Below, piece by piece: positions 43,328 through 44,513 of a stretch of DNA of 44,513 nucleotides. A program made the translations under genes and the position numbers. Source of the DNA: Accumulibacter sp. (GTDB lineage Bacteria; Pseudomonadota; Gammaproteobacteria; Burkholderiales; Rhodocyclaceae); the NCBI GenBank assembly GCA_031257115.1, contig JAIRPF010000056.1:1-44513 (forward strand), written 5' to 3'. The notes under the pieces were generated by a model, which had not been told where the DNA came from, did no database searches, and saw nothing but the letters and a program-made list of their open reading frames with translations. Every line of letters begins with the position of its first letter. Positions within the stretch are counted from its first letter, which is position 1.

Positions 43328-44077
43328 ATGAGCGAAATTTCGGAAACGGCCATCGCGGCCGGCTTGATCGCGGCGGCGCGGAAACTGTCGGAAAATGTCG
43401 GGCGAATGGCGTTTTCTCCGCCGGTCAGCCACGTCTACAACCCGCTGGAATACGCCTGGGCGCCGCACGAACAGTATCTGCGCCGCTTCGGCAACGGGCG
43501 CAAGCGGATCGTTTTCCTCGGCATGAACCCCGGCCCGTTCGGCATGGCGCAATGCGGAATTCCATTCGGCGAAATCGCCGCCGCGCGCGACTGGCTGGGC
43601 ATCGCGGCCCCGGTCGGCAAACCGGAACGCGAAAATCCCAAACGCCCCGTCGAAGGCTTTGCCTGCCAGCGTTCCGAGGTAAGCGGCAAGCGCCTGTGGG
43701 GCCTGTTCCGGGAACGGTTCGGGACGGCGGAGGCTTTTTTCGCGGAACACTTCGTCGCCAACTACTGCCCGCTGGCTTTTTTCGACGGGGGGCGCAACCT
43801 GACGCCCGACAAGCTGCCAGCGCGCGAAACCGAACCGCTCCATGCCGCCTGCGACGAGCATCTGCGCGAACTTGCCAGGGTGCTGGAACCCGAATGGATC
43901 ATCGGCGTCGGCGGATTCGCCGAGGCGCGCGCGGCGCAAGCGTTGCGCGGAACGCGGACGCGGATCGGCAAGGTGCTGCACCCCAGCCCGGCCAGCCCCG
44001 CCGCCAACCGGGGCTGGGCGGAAGCGGCGATCCGGCAGATGGTCGCGCAAGGCGTCTGGAATCCTGACACCCCCTGA
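43328..44077 (+). CDS. SMUG1-type uracil-DNA glycosylase
   Basis: This base-excision repair enzyme removes uracil, and probably hydroxymethyluracil, from DNA, 249 residues. The catalytic water-activating motif GMNPGPFGM (65-73) with Asn67, the following QCGIPFG, and the DNA-wedge motif HPSPASPAANRGW (His218) match animal SMUG1 closely. Such genes occur in scattered bacteria. GAGG lies upstream of the ATG at 43328; a longer frame begins inside repeat DNA and is rejected. No neighbour suggests a special system; it lies beside the decayed Fic fragment. Confidence 0.95.
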   Translation: MSEISETAIAAGLIAAARKLSENVGRMAFSPPVSHVYNPLEYAWAPHEQYLRRFGNGRKRIVFLGMNPGPFGMAQCGIPFGEIAAARDWLGIAAPVGKPERENPKRPVEGFACQRSEVSGKRLWGLFRERFGTAEAFFAEHFVANYCPLAFFDGGRNLTPDKLPARETEPLHAACDEHLRELARVLEPEWIIGVGGFAEARAAQALRGTRTRIGKVLHPSPASPAANRGWAEAAIRQMVAQGVWNPDTP

Positions 44078-44097
44078 TCCGGAGATACCCGATCACC

Positions 44098-44341
44098 GAT
44101 CCGCCAGTTCGTGGCTCGTATGCCGCGGCCACTACCCGGTGACTTCTTCAGCGCGCCCCATTCCGGCAACCGCGTGATGTCGCGCAGCGCGGTGTCCGGC
44201 GAACATTTGGCGATGGCGGCCCACTTGCTGCTCGTGAGCTTGCCCTCGAAGCCGTCGGGCAGGTGGTTGAGCAGTTTCACCTGCCGCTCGTTCAGCGGTG
44301 TGCCTGCCCAGTGTTGCCAGAAGCGCGCCTTGACCAAGCAC
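44098..44341 (-). pseudogene. C-terminal remnant of a Fic-family protein
   Basis: The minus-strand translation contains KARFWQHWAGTPLNERQVK, then LLNHLPDGFEGKLTSSKWA and AIAKCSPDTALRDI, the winged-helix C-terminal part of Fic/DOC-type AMP-transferase proteins. The catalytic HPFxxGNGR core would lie further upstream and is absent. The matching frame ends upstream near 44341, just before the hairpin repeat, and the native stop seems lost, as the frame runs on into the glycosylase gene. It is therefore a truncated relic. Exact limits are approximate. Confidence 0.72.
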
Positions 44342-44410
44342 GGCGGCCGAACGGGCGCTCGGCGGTCAACGGTAATCGCAGAAACAATTGGATCCACGAG
44401 CAACTAATTA

Positions 44411-44434
44411 GCGACAGGCATTCATGCCTGTCGC
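44411..44434. repeat. Perfect 10-bp-stem hairpin next to the Fic remnant
   Basis: GCGACAGGCA-TTCA-TGCCTGTCGC is a perfect inverted repeat. It is the first of three hairpins spaced over the last 100 bases (next: GGGGT-TTGC-ACCCC at 44452-44465, then AACCCCGGCC/GGCCGGGGTT at 44486-44510). It marks the edge of the repeat that adjoins the truncated Fic gene. Confidence 0.9.
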
Positions 44435-44452
44435 TGTGAACGAACCTGGAAG

Positions 44453-44513
44453 GGGTTTGCACCCCTCCCAAGTAGCTACGGTCGAAACCCCGGCCTTCCA
44501 GGCCGGGGTTCCA
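44453..44513. repeat. Right copy of the 61-bp terminal direct repeat
   Basis: Identical to bases 1-61. Here the hairpin GGGGT-TTGC-ACCCC is complete (44452-44465). The sequence then runs off the window. Joining the right end to the left would give an uninterrupted row of at least four hairpins. Confidence 0.95.

Noticed and set aside
43762-44097. Minus-strand continuation of the Fic-like frame
   Set aside because: After about residue 102 the translation loses family similarity and runs antisense to the uracil-DNA glycosylase.
1-44513. Circular plasmid or phage genome suggested by identical ends
   Set aside because: Gene content is single-copy chromosomal housekeeping; there are no replication, partition, capsid or integrase genes.

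Overview
The window looks like a chromosomal piece of a GC-rich betaproteobacterium, most likely of the Rhodocyclales type. This rests on the housekeeping gene neighbourhoods (glyA-nrdR, rsmE-pap-argA followed by yggX, dgkA/rpiA), the two-domain polyphosphate:AMP phosphotransferase, the THUMP RNA methyltransferase and the many tripartite transporters. The taxonomic call is inference. I see no rRNA, tRNA, CRISPR array, transposase or phage gene. The first and last 61 bases are identical, so the piece is bounded by a copy of a hairpin-rich repeat, or the assembly path closed on itself.

Layout. 0-11.4 kb is a catabolic and uptake region. A complete tripartite tricarboxylate transporter (tctC-tctB-tctA) lies behind an aldo/keto reductase and a GntR/FCD regulator on the minus strand. 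Divergently, a zinc alcohol dehydrogenase is followed by a DctQ-DctM-DctP TRAP transporter and an amidohydrolase. Two copies of TATATGTGATCAC sit in inverted orientation in the divergent promoter region and are the likely GntR operators. From about 7.17 to 11.4 kb the base composition falls sharply, which suggests that the TRAP-amidohydrolase block was acquired separately. 11.6-16.3 kb holds a two-gene signalling operon: a BvgS-like hybrid sensor kinase and an HD-GYP response regulator.

16.6-24.2 kb is a minus-strand redox operon: NfnA-like and NfnB-like flavoprotein subunits, KorA (gamma-alpha fusion) and KorB of a 2-oxoacid:ferredoxin oxidoreductase, and finally a 733-residue protein with a C-terminal single-cluster ferredoxin domain that I cannot assign to a known enzyme. 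It ends in a clear terminator. The set should connect ferredoxin, NAD(P)H and 2-oxoacid oxidation, and the large protein is the most interesting unknown here. 24.7-26.9 kb has a response regulator with an ankyrin-like tail, a 49-codon gene preceded by a leader with mutually exclusive hairpins (attenuator-like), and a PACE-family efflux protein. 27.8-31.4 kb is a TAXI-type TRAP system with its DUF1850 companion and fused permease.

31.5-44.1 kb is core metabolism and nucleic-acid upkeep: glyA, nrdR, dgkA, rpiA, yggX, argA, pap, rsmE, nudC, an HDOD protein, a THUMP methyltransferase and a SMUG1-type uracil-DNA glycosylase. The right edge is a decayed Fic-protein C-terminus cut off next to the hairpin repeat.

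The larger intergenic gaps (4.3-5.05, 26.9-27.7, 33.3-33.7, 35.1-35.5, 39.1-39.7 and 43.1-43.3 kb) are filled with recurrent modular inverted repeats: outer arms rich in CCACGGA/CACGGAG-like words, and inner dRS3-like hairpins (ATTCCC-N8-GGGAAT). This looks like an interspersed, non-coding, possibly mobile element family.
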